Shown piece after piece: positions 11,576-22,248 of a DNA stretch of 64,000 nt (position 1 is its first letter; every line of letters begins with the position of its first letter). The translations under genes and the position numbers were made by a program. The notes below the pieces were generated by a model. The model did no database searches. It saw nothing but the letters and a program-made list of their open reading frames with translations, and had not been told where the DNA came from. Source of the stretch: Amaurobius ferox (taxonomy: Eukaryota; Arthropoda; Arachnida; Araneae; Amaurobiidae); NCBI GenBank assembly GCA_951213105.1, contig OX578140.1, forward strand, positions 36,253,256 to 36,317,255. The letters run 5' to 3'.

Positions 11576-12049
11576 TCAGTGTGTTATTGTCCCTGGCCGT
11601 CAGGCCTCTGTATCACTTAATCCAAGATAGGTCACTTTTGAACCGAAATAGGTCTCGGTATTTTATTATGGCAACCCAACAGGGTAGAATAAATGACCAA
11701 CTTTGAGTTAAAGGCTCAAATTTTACCATAACCCCGAAGAGGTCAGACTCCATTATATTTTTAAAAACCGCTCTTTTATTTAAAGACTTAGTTATATCGT
11801 TGTGTTTAAATGGTGGTTGGGATGTACATAAAAACTTACCATTATGCATAAAACTTAGATCTGGCTCATCGTAGGTCTAAAATTATAACGTGTCACCCAG
11901 CATTGGTTCAAAATTATTCCAAAGTTATAGGTTGTCCGTATTAGTATTATAGTAGTAGTATAGTCCGTACTTTATTATTAAGTATTACAGTATTGTGGCA
12001 ATTAATTGAGAAATGTCATTTTTTTCGTTTTATCACACGTAAGCTTAGG

Positions 12050-12107
12050 CCGGCCGTCCAAACAGTTACCTTACACCTTTCTGGTAGGTCGGACGGTCTG
12101 GGTCTCA
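12050..12107 (+). mobile_element. Severely 5'-truncated SINE tail
   Basis: Fifty-eight bases match the last part of the common SINE (CCGTCCAAACAGTTACCTTA to GGTCTGGGTCTCA). The perfect 15 bp duplications ACACGTAAGCTTAGG at 12035-12049 and 12108-12122 prove a genuine insertion of only the tail. Confidence 0.9.
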
Positions 12108-12303
12108 ACACGTAAGCTTAGGAAGAAGCACTCCAAATTAGCTCAGAGTTCAAATTGCAGTTATTATCAAAGTAGCAGGTGTTCGTATGCACCTGGTAAG
12201 TAGCAGGTGTTCAAATTCCTCCGCCAGGTGGCAGGTGTTCCGCAGTGGTAGTTTCTCAGTTGTTGCGGTAGTTTCTCAGTGGTAGTTTCTCAGTCTCAGC
12301 GTC

Positions 12304-13323
12304 ATGGATATCAGCACGGAAACACATGCTAAAGTGATTGTGCTTAGAGAAAACACTTCTAAGACGTTCGAGGAAATAGGTAAAATATGTGGAGTGAGTA
12401 CAGCAAGTGTCGGGAGGATCTGGAAGCGGTTTCAGGAAACAGGAAATGCTGGAACCAACCGCTCTGGAAGATGCGGCCGAAAAAGATCAACTTCGACTCG
12501 TGACGACAAAACTTTACATCGAATGAGTGTTAAAAATCCTCGATTAACCAGTTTTGACCTGTCTAAGTCCATGGTGGCAGCTGGTGTTGATATTGCACCT
12601 TCAACAGTGCGATACAGGCTGTTAGAACGCAGACGGAGAGCACGTCGACCGTACAAGAAGCAGCTTCTGACGCTTCGCATGAAGAAAAAAAGGTTGGAAT
12701 GGGCACGAAAATACAAAACATGGACTGAGAAGGACTGGGAAAAAGTTCTCTTTTCTGACAAACACATTTTGTGGTTCAGGGATTTAGATCTATGTTCGTG
12801 AGAAGGAGCCAAGGAGAACCTCTCAATCAGCACCACATCAATCAAGCACCCAAGCATCCGCCCAAAAAGATGTTTTGGGGTTGTTTCAGCGTTTTGGGGA
12901 CAGAATCTCTTGTTCCCGTAGAGAGGGAATGATGAACAGTGCCAGTTACGAAGTCATATTGACCCGAAAAGTGCTTCCAACCATGGCTAAACTGTGGCCG
13001 AACTGATATTGCGTTTTCCAACAAGACAGCCCGCCATGTCACACTTCGAAGCGAATCAAAAATTTCCGCTCAAAAAAAATATTACCGTACTGGATTGGCC
13101 CGGGAATTCACCAGACTTGAATCCCATAGAAAATTTGTGGGCTATTGTCAAAAAACGGCTTCACAAATTTGACTGTACGACGATGGACAAGCTAATTTCG
13201 GCCGTTATTGACATATGGTTCAGAGACGTTGAAATTAAAACTACATGTGCTAGTCTAGTACATTCCATGCCGAAACGTGTCTGTGATGTTATAAAGTCTC
13301 GGGGAGGTCATATCACTTATTAG
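12304..13323 (+). pseudogene. Tc1-like transposase, frameshifted
   Basis: Would be a DNA-binding and DDE-type strand-transfer enzyme acting on the terminal repeats. The first frame starts MDISTETHAKVIVLRENTSK and holds the helix-turn-helix (SKTFEEIGKICGVSTASVGR), a GRKRSTS basic stretch and the segment up to the first catalytic Asp in KVLFSDKH, where the usual SDE reads SDK. It stops at 12801. The protein continues in another frame (MFVRRSQGEPLNQHHINQ, PPKKMFWGCFSV) and then in a third: a QQDS block with the second Asp, and WPGNSPDLNPIENLWAIVKK with the third acidic site. Total span is 340 codons, the usual family length. At least three frameshifts make it non-functional. Confidence 0.85.
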
Positions 13324-13600
13324 TTTTAAATGTATCCATAGAAAACTTGAATAAAACTGAATTTTATAAAAAAAAAACTGCATTTCTCAATTAATTGCCA
13401 CAATACTGTATATAGTAGTATATAATACTTAAGTACTATTAGTATTATAGTCCGTATTTTATTATTAATCCACACTTTATTATTAGTATACTAATAATAA
13501 ATTACGGATATTACGGACTAATAATATATTATTAGTCCGTACTATATTATTAGTATTATTACTATGTACTTTATTATTAGTCCGTGCTTTATTCTAAATT

Positions 13601-14396
13601 ATGATTATCGGAAAGCCATGTCGAATTGTTTTAGTTCATAAACAAAAAATAAAGAAAATATTTTAACGTAAACATAAAGATATGATATCCATTTAGAATC
13701 GTGATATAGCCAACCTACCTCATAAAAGCCATAGCAGTGAAATGCATACGAGCGCTATTTTCATTTAAATGAATCATACCGACGAGCGTCTCTAATTACC
13801 CTATTCGCGAAAACGTGTTGTTTGCACTTTATTATTAAACTACGATTATTCGAAATTGATTTTCGTTCAATCAAGAGTAATGCTTCGAGAGACGAAGCTG
13901 CGTTTGGAATACGAAATTCTTCTCTCTTCCGACTCCATTGCTGCATTATCCTTCATTAAGGATAGCTTTCACAGGTTTTGTTTGTTCTATTGAACGAGAA
14001 AAAAAATAATAGTTAAGAATGCGGATATAATTGATTGCTATCTCATATTTCTCAATCTGTTTCTTTCGTTGGTGTGGATAGTATACACAAATATTAATAT
14101 AAATTAAAAATTCCCACATCTAAAATTAGAACGTTCCTGTAGAATGTCTGCAACATATACTGCAAACATTCATTCATCTGGTTCTTTGGAGCAAGTAACT
14201 CTAGTTATGTTTCCCGTATCAAAACACAGAGTTAAATATGTTTGACTCAATTCAAGATGTCATTTTCTAGAAACAATAAATTGCGTATTGCCCTAATAAA
14301 ATTGAAAAACAATGAAGTAAAAATATAAAAAATCGCTTCCAACTTTCTTAAATTTAAACTTTTTATAAAAAAGTATATTTTGGTTCCATAAATCGT
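13601..14396. other. AT-rich stretch, nothing recognised
   Basis: Position 13680-13860 weakly parallels 8940-9150 (ATTCGCGAAAACGTGT and CATAAAACG-type blocks), indicating an old shared repeat that also recurs near 16300-16410. No gene is visible. Confidence 0.4.
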
Positions 14397-14404
14397 CTCT
14401 AGAT

Positions 14405-14980
14405 CAGGTATGGCCAACTCAAATCATTATGCTGGCCACACAAAAAATAAATAGCGTTATAAGAATAAAATAAAATTATAATTTGTTATATTTACTAATT
14501 TCATTGCATACATCAGTGGGGCGTTTGCTTTCCTTTGCGATGACTAATTTGTATTTGTCCACTTCAGTTTTGATTGTTTCACATATTAATGGATCTACCA
14601 AACTTTCATCTGTTCTTGAAGCTGGATGTTTATTTACTTTTATTAAAATTCATTTTTGAAAAGAAACGTTCACAAAACTAGATGGATCCGGAAACACTAA
14701 CAATTTATTGTGCAAATAATCTTCGTTTAGGACACATTTCCGCCGTCACGTATGTATGTAATAAGTTTAAAAATAACAACTGTTTAGTTTTGATATATGT
14801 ATTTCGGTATTTGTTTGTCTTGAGATATGTAGTTGTCATTAGATGTGCAGTTGTAAGTGATTTGATACAGTGAATCTTTTATTTATATTTACATTATTTT
14901 TTATTTCTCAATATTTTAGTTCCATTTTTATGGTGTCTTTTTAATCGTGACTTGGCGGGCCCTCGGGTTGACCAGTCCTG
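14405..14980 (-). mobile_element. hAT-like non-autonomous element
   Basis: Ends CAGGTATGGCCAACTC and, in complement, CAGGACTGGTCAACCC form a hAT-style inverted repeat (12 of 16 match). The flanking octamers CTCTAGAT (14397-14404) and CTGTAGGT (14981-14988) agree at six of eight positions, as expected for an old 8 bp hAT duplication. On the minus strand, 14500-14640 contains a short open stretch (ICETIKTEVDKYKLVIAKES) that may derive from a transposase, but I cannot place it. Confidence 0.65.
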
Positions 14981-15339
14981 CTGTAGGTGATATTAAATTT
15001 TATAAAAATCAACCTGGTGGTATGTGTTGCACTGCCAGATGGACAAACAAACTGATAAGGTGCATTTTTCATATTTATAGAACTCGAACACTCCTAAAAA
15101 TTAAAAAAAGCCTTGCATTGCTTTCCACAAAAAATAAGAAGTTACCGCCGCATAACTTCCCCTATATAATACAATGACATTAATTCTTTCACAGTGAAAT
15201 TAGGATATGCAGGATGCACGGTACAATGTTTTTGAATTAAATTGACAATGTTTTATTGAATTAACAATGTTTTTGGAATTAAATTAACATCAACGTACAT
15301 TGATATTTGGCACTTTTGCTTTTGGCAACTTATTAGTAT

Positions 15340-16275
15340 AAACAGAATCGCTTATTCATACTCACACGTAAAATCTTCACACAAAATCCAATTAACATTC
15401 CGCTAAATAAATGACCACTGTCGACTACTTTGACGTTAAAATGCGAATTTATTATGAAAAGTATGTTCTCTCGTGAATAGAACAAATTAGATCTACGAGA
15501 ATGGTGTTAACAGATTGGTTGCATGATATTGCATATGGGAAATGAACCTATTTGACAATATTTACTTTTTAATTTTATGCAATTTTTTTGATAGATTTAT
15601 TTGAAAAAATTTTCAATATCTCCATACTAGCTTTCTAAAGCTTGTGTCATTCAACTTCTAATAAAAAAAATTAAATATAAAATTATTATAGCAAAAATTA
15701 AGCACACAACCACAACCATGGCCATGTTTATGGCCTTTTTTAAATTTTTGTACGTCTTATAGGAAGTAAAATAAAGACCTTCTGTTGTGGATGTGTGCTT
15801 AATTTTTGTTATTATAACATCAGACGTGATGCCAAATTATTTATAAAATTATTATTCATTTAGTATTATTTTATTGGACGTTCTGATTTCTTAATGATTT
15901 TCTTTTGCCAAAAATTCATTCAAAAATTGGGGGAGGGGGGAACTTTTAAATATACGATTGCTTATAAAATCAATATTTCAGTATTCACTAATTGTAGTAA
16001 TTGTACCACATTATTTCTTAAACTCTCCGTGCGTGAGATACCACATCCACAGGTTCATGAACACACACACACTAATATGCATACACATATACTAAGATTA
16101 CACGCTATCAAATATACACACACAGAATACATGCAAACACTCACATCCCCTCAAAAACTATTCAATTCGAGTTCGAGGATGATTAAAAACTGCTCTTCGA
16201 ACTCGAATACGAATTTTGACTCTGTTACAATAACTCTTCCTATGTATCATTCTATGTATGTAGGGAAAATTCCGA
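15340..16275 (-). mobile_element. HH-family element, old copy with a MITE inside
   Basis: Family blocks are recognisable in minus order: the CTAACATG-type block near 15630, TTTCTTAATGATTTTC, a CAGTATTCACTAATTG block, a (CA)n-rich part (16060-16150), CGAACTCGAATACGAATTTT, and a degraded hairpin ending GTATGTAGGGAAAAT. It is interrupted by the MITE at 15691-15809. Confidence 0.55.
15691..15809. mobile_element. 119 bp MITE
   Basis: The ~26 bp inverted termini read CAAAAATTAAGCACACAACC (left) and CAAAAATTAAGCACACATCC (right, complement). TATTATA occurs on both sides (15684-15690 and 15810-15816), a 7 bp target duplication. No coding capacity. The superfamily is not certain, and the A/T-rich duplication could also hide a TA target. 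Confidence 0.75.
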
Positions 16276-17310
16276 TTCCATTTAAAAGCATGATATGCTC
16301 ACAATACCTACGAAAGAAATCGTACTGAGTTGTGTGATATTAGCTATTCCATTTAATTGAATCATTCCAATAAACGTCTCTAAATACTCCATTCGCGAAA
16401 TGTGTCGTTCACTTGGACTTCAGTCTATGAAATCATTAGACTTCTTTAAATGATTTCACTTTGATTTTAGCTCTATGAAGATTTATGCAATGGCGGACGG
16501 TTCTGCATTTGAAATAGGAAAAAAAATGGCACTCATGGCTGAGTGCTGCATTAGTCTTTATTAAGAAGGGTTTAAAGAACATTAGTCATACTGTGAACGG
16601 CAATAAATTATGAGGAAAATAAATTTTTCAATGTCCAAATGTAATGTGTCTAAATGTCCCCTGCACAACAGTGGCACACAAAAAAGTAGCAAATAAATTT
16701 CATTCATTCACAAAATTGGGGGTGCGGGTAGATTCAATTCACAACAATATTATATAAATCTGATCATTATTCAAAATTGATATCATGCAAAATTGTCAAA
16801 GGGAATTGAGGATATATATCCAGATGAGAGTTTGGACAATTTTAGTTAATATCAGTTTTCAATAATGATAAAATTTATATAGTACTAGCAGCATACCCAT
16901 TCTTCGTACGGAGTATATAATATAAAGAAACATGAAATTCACAATCATGTGCAAATTCCTATAGTATACTAATTGACATTTTTAAGCAAAATATTCTGTT
17001 AAAATATTTAATACAATGCTCCTAAAAAGAAGTTTAAGAATCTCTGTTCTCGATATACAAAATTATGTTCACGGGTAGTTCTGAAGAATAAAACATTCTG
17101 GCCCCTTTTTTAAAAAAATTTACAAAAAAAAAATTAAACCAATATATGCAAAATGAAAGCATTAAAATTGTATGAGACCCGTACTATTTATACGCGAACG
17201 TTAGAAGATATAACCTGTGTATTAGTACATTATATGTATAAATTGAAATTATCAATAAACCCGTAATTGGCTCCAATATATGCCAAAATGAAAGTATTAA
17301 AATTATATGG

Positions 17311-17313
<3 letters not shown>

Positions 17314-17344
<31 letters not shown>
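17314..17344. repeat. (TA)n microsatellite in unit 1
   Basis: About 15 TA pairs. The same site holds about 46 pairs in unit 3 and is deleted in unit 2. Confidence 0.9.
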
Positions 17345-17347
<3 letters not shown>

Positions 17348-17404
17348 AGTACTACTTGTATTGACGCCGATTAAAAAATATGCCAGTGCGTTAGTAGAAG
17401 ATTA

Positions 17405-17565
17405 CCCGTATTACAATATGAATCTCAAAAATCTTTGCCAAAATAAAACAGATGGCGTAATAAATAATCCCCGAATATCAATAATCCCCGAAAATATCAA
17501 TAAAACAGATGGCGCCATCTGTTTTATTTTGGCAAAGATTTTTGAAATTCATATTGTAATACGGG
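17405..17565. repeat. 53 bp inverted duplication private to unit 1
   Basis: Left arm 17405-17457 and right arm 17513-17565 are complementary with one mismatch. The inner junction forms a perfect palindrome around ATGGCGCCAT. Units 2 and 3 have only the left-arm sequence at the equivalent place. Confidence 0.85.
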
Positions 17566-19485
17566 TAATAAATTGAAAATATCAATAATCCCCGTAATCT
17601 TTATACCAGAAGGTCGTAATTGATTCCAATATATATCAAAATATATGCCAATATAGGTGTACTACTTATATTCTCGTAGATTAGAAGATATACCCGTGCA
17701 TTTGTAGGAGATTACTCGTACAAAGTACATTATATGAGTTTAAACAATTTTTTTTATTATACAACCATGGCATAATAACTTGAAAATATCAATAATCCCC
17801 GAAAATATCAATAATAGTAATGTTTAAACCTGAAGACCGTAATTGATATTATCCAGTCAAAAATGTAATGTCAATTAAATTTATTTTATATGCATAACAT
17901 ATATTTTATTATTCAAATCGGAAAAGATTCAATAAAAATCGTATGCCGCATAACATATTGGATTTGAATCCATTGCTAAACGACATGATATCATTTGCTG
18001 CAAATAAATTGATGGAAATCATATCGTCTGATTAATGCTATCTCCATAGAAGGTTTGGCGACATTTTTGTCAATTTAGCTATAATTTAAAAAATCGCCAA
18101 ATTTATCGCCAAGTGGGACTATAGAACTGATAATCCCATTTTGCGACAAATTGACGAAACATCATCACAATACTATCCCCTAACAAAACACAATTAATTT
18201 CATTTATTATGCGCAATTTTATAAATTTCATGATAATTTTATGGATTTACAAACACTTTTATCAATTTAGTAACATTTTAAAAATTCGCTAAATGTGTTA
18301 CTGAATAAGATGGATGGACTGGCCGACAAATGCTACCGAAACATCATTTCAGTACTCTCTTCTAAAAAACCAAATGTAATTTCATTAATTTGCGTCGTTT
18401 TTATCAATTTGGCGATATTTCCGTCAATTTGGCAAAGTTTAAGAAAAGTTACCAAGTTAGCAATATTCCGTCAAATTCGTAGCTCTGAATTTGCAGATCT
18501 GAAGAATAAAACATCCTGATCCCGTTTCTGTATACTAAATGAAAACACTAAAATTGTATTAGAAGATATACCTGTTCTACTCTTTTTCTGTTTCAACAAT
18601 CGGATAAATAAATTTATTGGGTAAACACAATATGTGAGTTTATTAGCTAAACACAATATATAAGCTTAAAAACTCTTTGCCCAAATAAATGAAATGTGTA
18701 CGCAATTCACAATTAATATAATTAAAAGAAAAATCCAACCGTTCATTTATAAAATATATTTTTATATCCATTTATTTATAATTTAAATCTAAAAAAAAAT
18801 AATAATAATTAACAGACAGATTTAATTTACTTGCGTTTTTGAGCAACATGATATAAGATAGAATTTTCCTCATAAACTACGAAGTTAAATAACCATTTTG
18901 ATTTCTCTATACTTTTCATTGTTGGGTAAAAGCTTGTGAAAATAAACCATGCAGATAGATTTCCCATTTAAATTCATGTTCCAAACAATTCATGCTTTCA
19001 GATAGTAACTAATTTGCGCAAAAATCTTCCATCAACTTCAGAGATAAAGTTTTAATTCACTTTCCCGTTTTAAAACGAACGATTTTTCAACCTTTTCGTG
19101 TGGATAAACTACGTAGTTAGAGTAGAACTCCTAGAAAAATGTTTGGTTTTTCATTAATATCTCAACAACCCCTGGTCTTAGAAACTCGAAACTTAGACTA
19201 CATTTATTGGGAGCTATTCCAAGTCTATCCACAAAATTTGATTAAATTCGGTTCAGTCTTTTTCCCGTGATGAAGAGACAAACAAAAGTTGCGATTTTTA
19301 CTAATATCTCGAGAACCAGTGGTCGTAGAAATTCAAAACATGGACTAAATTTTAAGTGGGGCTATTTCCAGGCTACTCACAAAATTTCATCAAGTTCCGT
19401 TCAGCCGTTCCCCCGTGATCATGGGAAAAAACAGATCAGATAGACAAGCAGAGAGACAGACAGATTTTCAACTTTATTAATATAG

Positions 19486-21756
19486 ACTAGCAGCATACCC
19501 GTTCTTCGTACGGAGTATATAATATAAAGAAACTTATAATTCGCAATCATGTACAAATTCTGTTAAAATATTAAATTTATTGCTCATAAAGAGAAGTTTA
19601 AGAATATCTGTTCTCACTATGCAAAATTATCTTCATGGGCAGATCTGAGGAATAAAACATCCTGACCCCTTTTGTAAGCAAATTTACAAAATAAAAAGGA
19701 ATTGAATCATTGTATGCAACCCCGTACTACTTATATTGTCGTAGATTAGAAAATATGCCAGTGTATTAGTAGAAGATTACCCGTATTACAATATGAGTCT
19801 CAAAAATATTTGCCAGAACAAAGGAGATGACGTAATAAATTGAAAATTTCAATAATCCCCGTTATCTTTTACCAGAAGGTCGCAATTGATTCCAATATAT
19901 GCCACTATATATCTAAATATATCCCAATATACCTGTATTACTTATATTCTCGTAGATTAGAAGATATAATGCATTTGTAGAAGATTACGTACAACGTACT
20001 ATATATGAGTTTCAACAATTTTCGTCATAATAAAACAATGTCATAATAACTTGAAAATATCAATAATCCCTGAATAAAAAGTCCCCGAAAATATCAATAA
20101 TAATAATGTTTAAACCTGAAGACCGTAATTGATATTATCCAGTCAAAATGCAATGTCAATGAAATTTATTTTATATACATATCTTTATTTTTCAAATCGG
20201 AAAAGATTTAATATAAAATCGTATGCCGCATAACACATTGGATCCGTTGCTAAGCGACATGATATCATTTACTTCAAATAAATTGATGGAAATCATATCA
20301 TCTGAATAATGCGACCTCCATGGAAGATTTGGCGACATTTTAGTCAATTTAGCGATAACTTAAAAAATCCGCAAATTTATCGCCAAGTGGGACTGTAGCC
20401 CATTTTGCGACAAATTGACGAAACATCATCACAATACTATCCCCTAAAAAACACAATTATTTTCATTTATTAAGCGCGATTTTATCAATTCTATGATATT
20501 TTTATGGACTCACAAATATTTTTATCAATTTGGTGATATTAAAAAGATTCGTTAAATGTGTTACTAAATAGGATGGATGGAGTGTCCGACAAATGCTACC
20601 GAAACATCATTTCAGTACTCTATTCTAAAAAAACAAATCATTGATTTGCGTCATTTTTATAAATTTGGAAACATTTCCGCTAATTTGGTAAAGTTTAAGA
20701 AACGTTATCAAGTTATTTAGAGATATTCCGCTAAACTCGTAGCTCTAAATTTGCAGATCTGAAGAATAAAATATTCTGACCCCGTTTGTATATACTAAAT
20801 GAAAACACTAAAATTGTATTATAAGATACAGCCGTTCTACTCTTTTTCTGCTTCAACAATCGGCTAAATGAATTTATTGGGTAAACACAATATATGAATT
20901 TATTAGCTAAACACAATATATGAGCTGGAAACCTCTTTGCTAAAATAAATGAAAATGATGTACGCAGTTCGCAATTTATATAATTAAAAGAACAACCAAA
21001 CCTTTCATTTAAAAATATATTTTTACATCCATTTATTTATTATTCAAATAGAAAAAATAATAATAAATATTAACAACACATTTAATTTCATTCCGTTGCC
21101 GAGCAACATGATATAAGATAGCATCTTCCTCATAAAATGCGAAATTAAATAGCCATTTTGATTTCTTTATACTTTTAATCGTTGAGTAAAAGCTTGTGAA
21201 ATATAACCACGGAGGTAGATTTTTCCATTTAAATTCATGTTTCAAACAATTCGTGTTTTCCGATAGTGACTAATTAATGCAAAAATCCTGCACCAAACTC
21301 GGAAATAAAGTTTTATTTCATTTCGCCGTTTTAAACAAACGATTTTCATCCTTTCCGTTTGAATAAACCACGGAGTTGGAGAGTATAACTCATAGGAAAA
21401 AGTTCCGTTTTTCATTAATATCTCGACAACCCCTGGTCTTAGAAACTCGAAACTTTATACAAGTAACTTTATACAAGATTAAATTTATGGAGGGCTATTT
21501 CAAGGCTATCCACAAAATTTCATTAAATTCGGTTCAGCCGTTTTTCCGTGATGATGAGACAAACGAAAATTTCGTTTTTTACTAATATCTCGAGAACCAC
21601 TGGTCGTAGAAACTCAAAACACGGACTAAATTTTAAATGGGGCAATTTCTAGGCTACCCACCAAATTTCATCAAATTCGGTTCAGCCGTTCTCCCGTGAT
21701 GATGGGACAAACAGACAGACAGACAGACAGACAGATTTTCAATTTTATTTATATAG
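19486..21756 (+). repeat. Tandem unit 2 of the 2.3-2.6 kb repeat
   Basis: Starts ACTAGCAGCATACCCGTTCT and ends TTTATTTATATAG. It is shorter (2271 bp), mainly because the block holding the TA microsatellite is missing near 19708, where GTATGCAACCCCGTACTACT joins the two sides. The rest aligns collinearly with units 1 and 3, and the tail carries about five CAGA units. Confidence 0.85.
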
Positions 21757-22151
21757 ACTAGCAGCATACCCGTTCTTCGTACGGAGTATAAAATATAAAG
21801 AAACTTATAATTCAGATTCATATGCAAATTATGTTAAAATATTAAATTTATCGCTCCTAAAGAGAAGTTTATGAATATCTGTTCTCATCATGCAGAATTA
21901 TCGTCACGGGCAGATCTGCAGAATAAAACATCCTGGCCCCTTTCGAAAGCAAATTTACAAAAAAAAAAGGAATTGAATCAATATATGCAAAATGAAAGCA
22001 TTAAAATTGTATAGGACCCGTACTACTTATATACCCGAATATTAGAAGATATAACCTGTATTAGTAGAGATAACTTGTATAAATTAAAAATATCAATAAA
22101 CCCGTAATTGATTTCAATATATGCCAGAATGAAAGCACTAAAATTATATGG

Positions 22152-22248
<97 letters not shown>

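Larger units (their letters stand above)
11988..13408 (+). mobile_element. Tc1-like DNA transposon with terminal inverted repeats
   Basis: The ends form a near-perfect ~28 bp inverted repeat, CAGTATTGTGGCAATTAATT continuing GAGAAATG on the left, matched in complement at 13381-13408. TA dinucleotides at 11986-11987 and 13409-13410 are the target duplication. The 1.42 kb element carries one degraded transposase gene and a small SINE insertion in its leader. The leader 12170-12300 holds short direct repeats (GTAGCAGGTGTTC, GTAGTTTCTCAGT). Confidence 0.9.
11935..13600. repeat. AT-rich minisatellite interrupted by a Tc1-like element
   Basis: Both flanks of the Tc1 element consist of degenerate units like TAGTCCGTACTTTATTATTA (11935-11985 and 13411-13600). 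The array was evidently the insertion target. Confidence 0.65.
16884..19485 (+). repeat. Tandem unit 1 of a 2.3-2.6 kb repeat
   Basis: Starts ACTAGCAGCATACCCATTCT and ends with a CAGACAGACAGATTTTCA tail then TTATTAATATAG; the next unit begins with no spacer. It contains a TA microsatellite (17314-17344), a TTTGGCGA-rich module (18040-18490) and a tail segment with an internal ~150 bp duplication. In each half-tail a CATCAAGTTCCGTTCAGCCG-like phrase occurs. No open frame of note. The element class is unresolved: tandem arrangement with a shared end recalls Penelope-like or satellite-captured elements (inference only). Confidence 0.85.

Noticed and set aside
17307..17576. Frame starting in the TA microsatellite
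   Set aside because: Ile-Tyr repeats come from (TA)n and the rest overlaps the inverted duplication.
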